Shown: positions 63,524-64,000 of the stretch, one piece after another
Layout of the letters: each line of letters begins with the position of its first letter
Position numbering within the stretch: the first letter of the stretch is position 1
Assembly: GCF_026240095.1 (NCBI RefSeq)
Contig: NZ_JAPIVG010000003.1
Span: 372,001 to 436,000, forward strand
Length of the DNA stretch: 64,000 nucleotides
Direction of reading: 5' to 3'
Source of the DNA: Pedobacter sandarakinus
GTDB lineage: Bacteria; Bacteroidota; Bacteroidia; Sphingobacteriales; Sphingobacteriaceae
Made by a program: the position numbers and the translations under genes
The notes under the pieces: generated by a model
The model's input: the letters and a program-made list of their open reading frames with translations, nothing else
What the model was told of the DNA's origin: nothing
Database searches by the model: none

Positions 63524-64000
63524 TTACTTTGTAACTTCGTTATGTTGTTCTGCTGCAATGCCTTTTTCTACTTTGCCAGCATTCATAATTTCAGTTTGCT
63601 TACGGATAGATTCACCATGTACCAATTCTAAGAATTTCTCGGTGAAGTTCAAATCTAATTTAAGAGCTTTAGCAAAAGCATGACCTTTTTTGATGATGGC
63701 ATCCCAGCGATTAACCTGTAAAATAGTTACTTGGTTATCGCGTTTAAACTCGCCAATTTTCTCAACGATCGACATTCTTTCACCTAATTTTTGAAGCAAG
63801 ATATCGTCGATTTTATCTATCGACTTACGTAAATCGGCCAATTTATCAGCTGATGCTGCATTTGGCGCTTCAGGTTCGCGAACCGTTAAACGATCTACCA
63901 ATTCTGAAAGCGCAGCTGGCGTAACTTGTTGTTTAGCATCTGTCCAGGCTACTGATGGATCAACATGCGATTCAATCATCAAACCTTGCATATCTAAATC
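63524..64000 (-). CDS. DAHP synthase/chorismate mutase, start outside window
   Basis: The frame is open to the window edge, so only the C-terminal ~158 residues are seen. They contain the end of a DAHP synthase barrel (M-I-E-S-H, W-T-D-A-K-Q-Q-V-T-P) and then a chorismate mutase (AroQ) domain (L-A-D-L-R-K-S-I-D-K-I-D, R-M-S-I-V-E-K-I-G-E-F-K). Bacteroidota carry this fused bifunctional enzyme. It starts the shikimate pathway and also commits chorismate to Phe/Tyr. It heads a cluster with aroA and aroC. Confidence 0.9.
   Translation of the reverse strand, partial: DLDMQGLMIESHVDPSVAWTDAKQQVTPAALSELVDRLTVREPEAPNAASADKLADLRKSIDKIDDILLQKLGERMSIVEKIGEFKRDNQVTILQVNRWDAIIKKGHAFAKALKLDLNFTEKFLELVHGESIRKQTEIMNAGKVEKGIAAEQHNEVTK

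Noticed and set aside
1..64000. tRNA, rRNA, CRISPR, insertion sequences or prophage
   Set aside because: No cloverleaf-like or rRNA-like sequence, no regularly spaced repeats, no transposase, integrase or phage structural motifs were seen.

Overview
This window is chromosomal DNA of a low-to-moderate GC Bacteroidota, most likely a Sphingobacteriaceae member close to Pedobacter. The support is the gene content (CcoN-CcoO fusion, FixI-type CcoI, DUF4142, DUF892, DUF3095 and DUF3606 proteins, a long DRTGG-type Pta) and promoters that fit the Bacteroidota consensus (TTTG about 19 bp before TAnnTTTG). I see no rRNA, tRNA, CRISPR array, insertion sequence or prophage, so the region looks like stable chromosome. 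Two genes are cut by the window edges: a FUSC membrane protein at the left and a DAHP synthase/chorismate mutase at the right.

Layout. 1-3.2 kb holds small membrane, stress and redox genes (FUSC, DoxX, esterase, DUF892, SelT/Rdx). 3.3-10.4 kb is an ergothioneine locus: a MerA-like flavoprotein, an EgtV-type ATPase, a permease with fused substrate-binding domain (EgtU-type), EgtB and EgtD form one tightly packed operon, and a PLP enzyme that could be the EgtE lyase converges on it. 10.5-13.8 kb is pta-ackA. 14-17.3 kb carries a luciferase-like flavoprotein, small proteins of unknown role and a DUF421 protein with a zinc ribbon.

17.4-31.8 kb is a complete microaerobic respiration locus: a large Cys-rich protein of unknown function, a FixL-like heme-PAS histidine kinase, a REC-CRP fusion regulator, a D-LDH-like fragment with a Cys tail, hemN, ccoI, ccoS, ccoNO, ccoQ, ccoP, ccoG, ccoH and a TauE/SafE-like protein. 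Three promoters here carry an FNR/FixK-like palindrome (TGA-N6-TCA) whose centre lies exactly 51.5 bp before the first base of a TAnnTTTG element. The REC-CRP protein has the FNR-type recognition helix (ETVSR). The locus therefore appears to encode its own oxygen sensor, regulator and target promoters.

31.8-37.8 kb is mixed (HbpS-like, DUF481, SDR, voltage-gated K+ channel, response regulator, DUF4142). 37.8-44.6 kb contains a Pif1-like helicase with HRDC, a two-gene CoiA operon under a promoter overlapped by a perfect 18-bp inverted repeat, and a 1092-residue patatin-like protein with a membrane core. 44.8-54 kb has a VOC protein, a class C beta-lactamase-like hydrolase, DUF3606, DNA ligase D, Dabb, DUF3095, an aldo/keto reductase and a lipoprotein aldose epimerase. 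54-60.7 kb has a HAD phosphatase, a Crp-like regulator, a PAP2 phosphatase, a dienelactone hydrolase, a fatty acid desaturase and a Gfo/Idh/MocA oxidoreductase. 60.9-64 kb is a shikimate pathway run on the minus strand (DAHP synthase/chorismate mutase, aroA, aroC).

Functions were assigned by reading protein motifs by eye. No database search was run. Gene symbols are given only where the family is clear.
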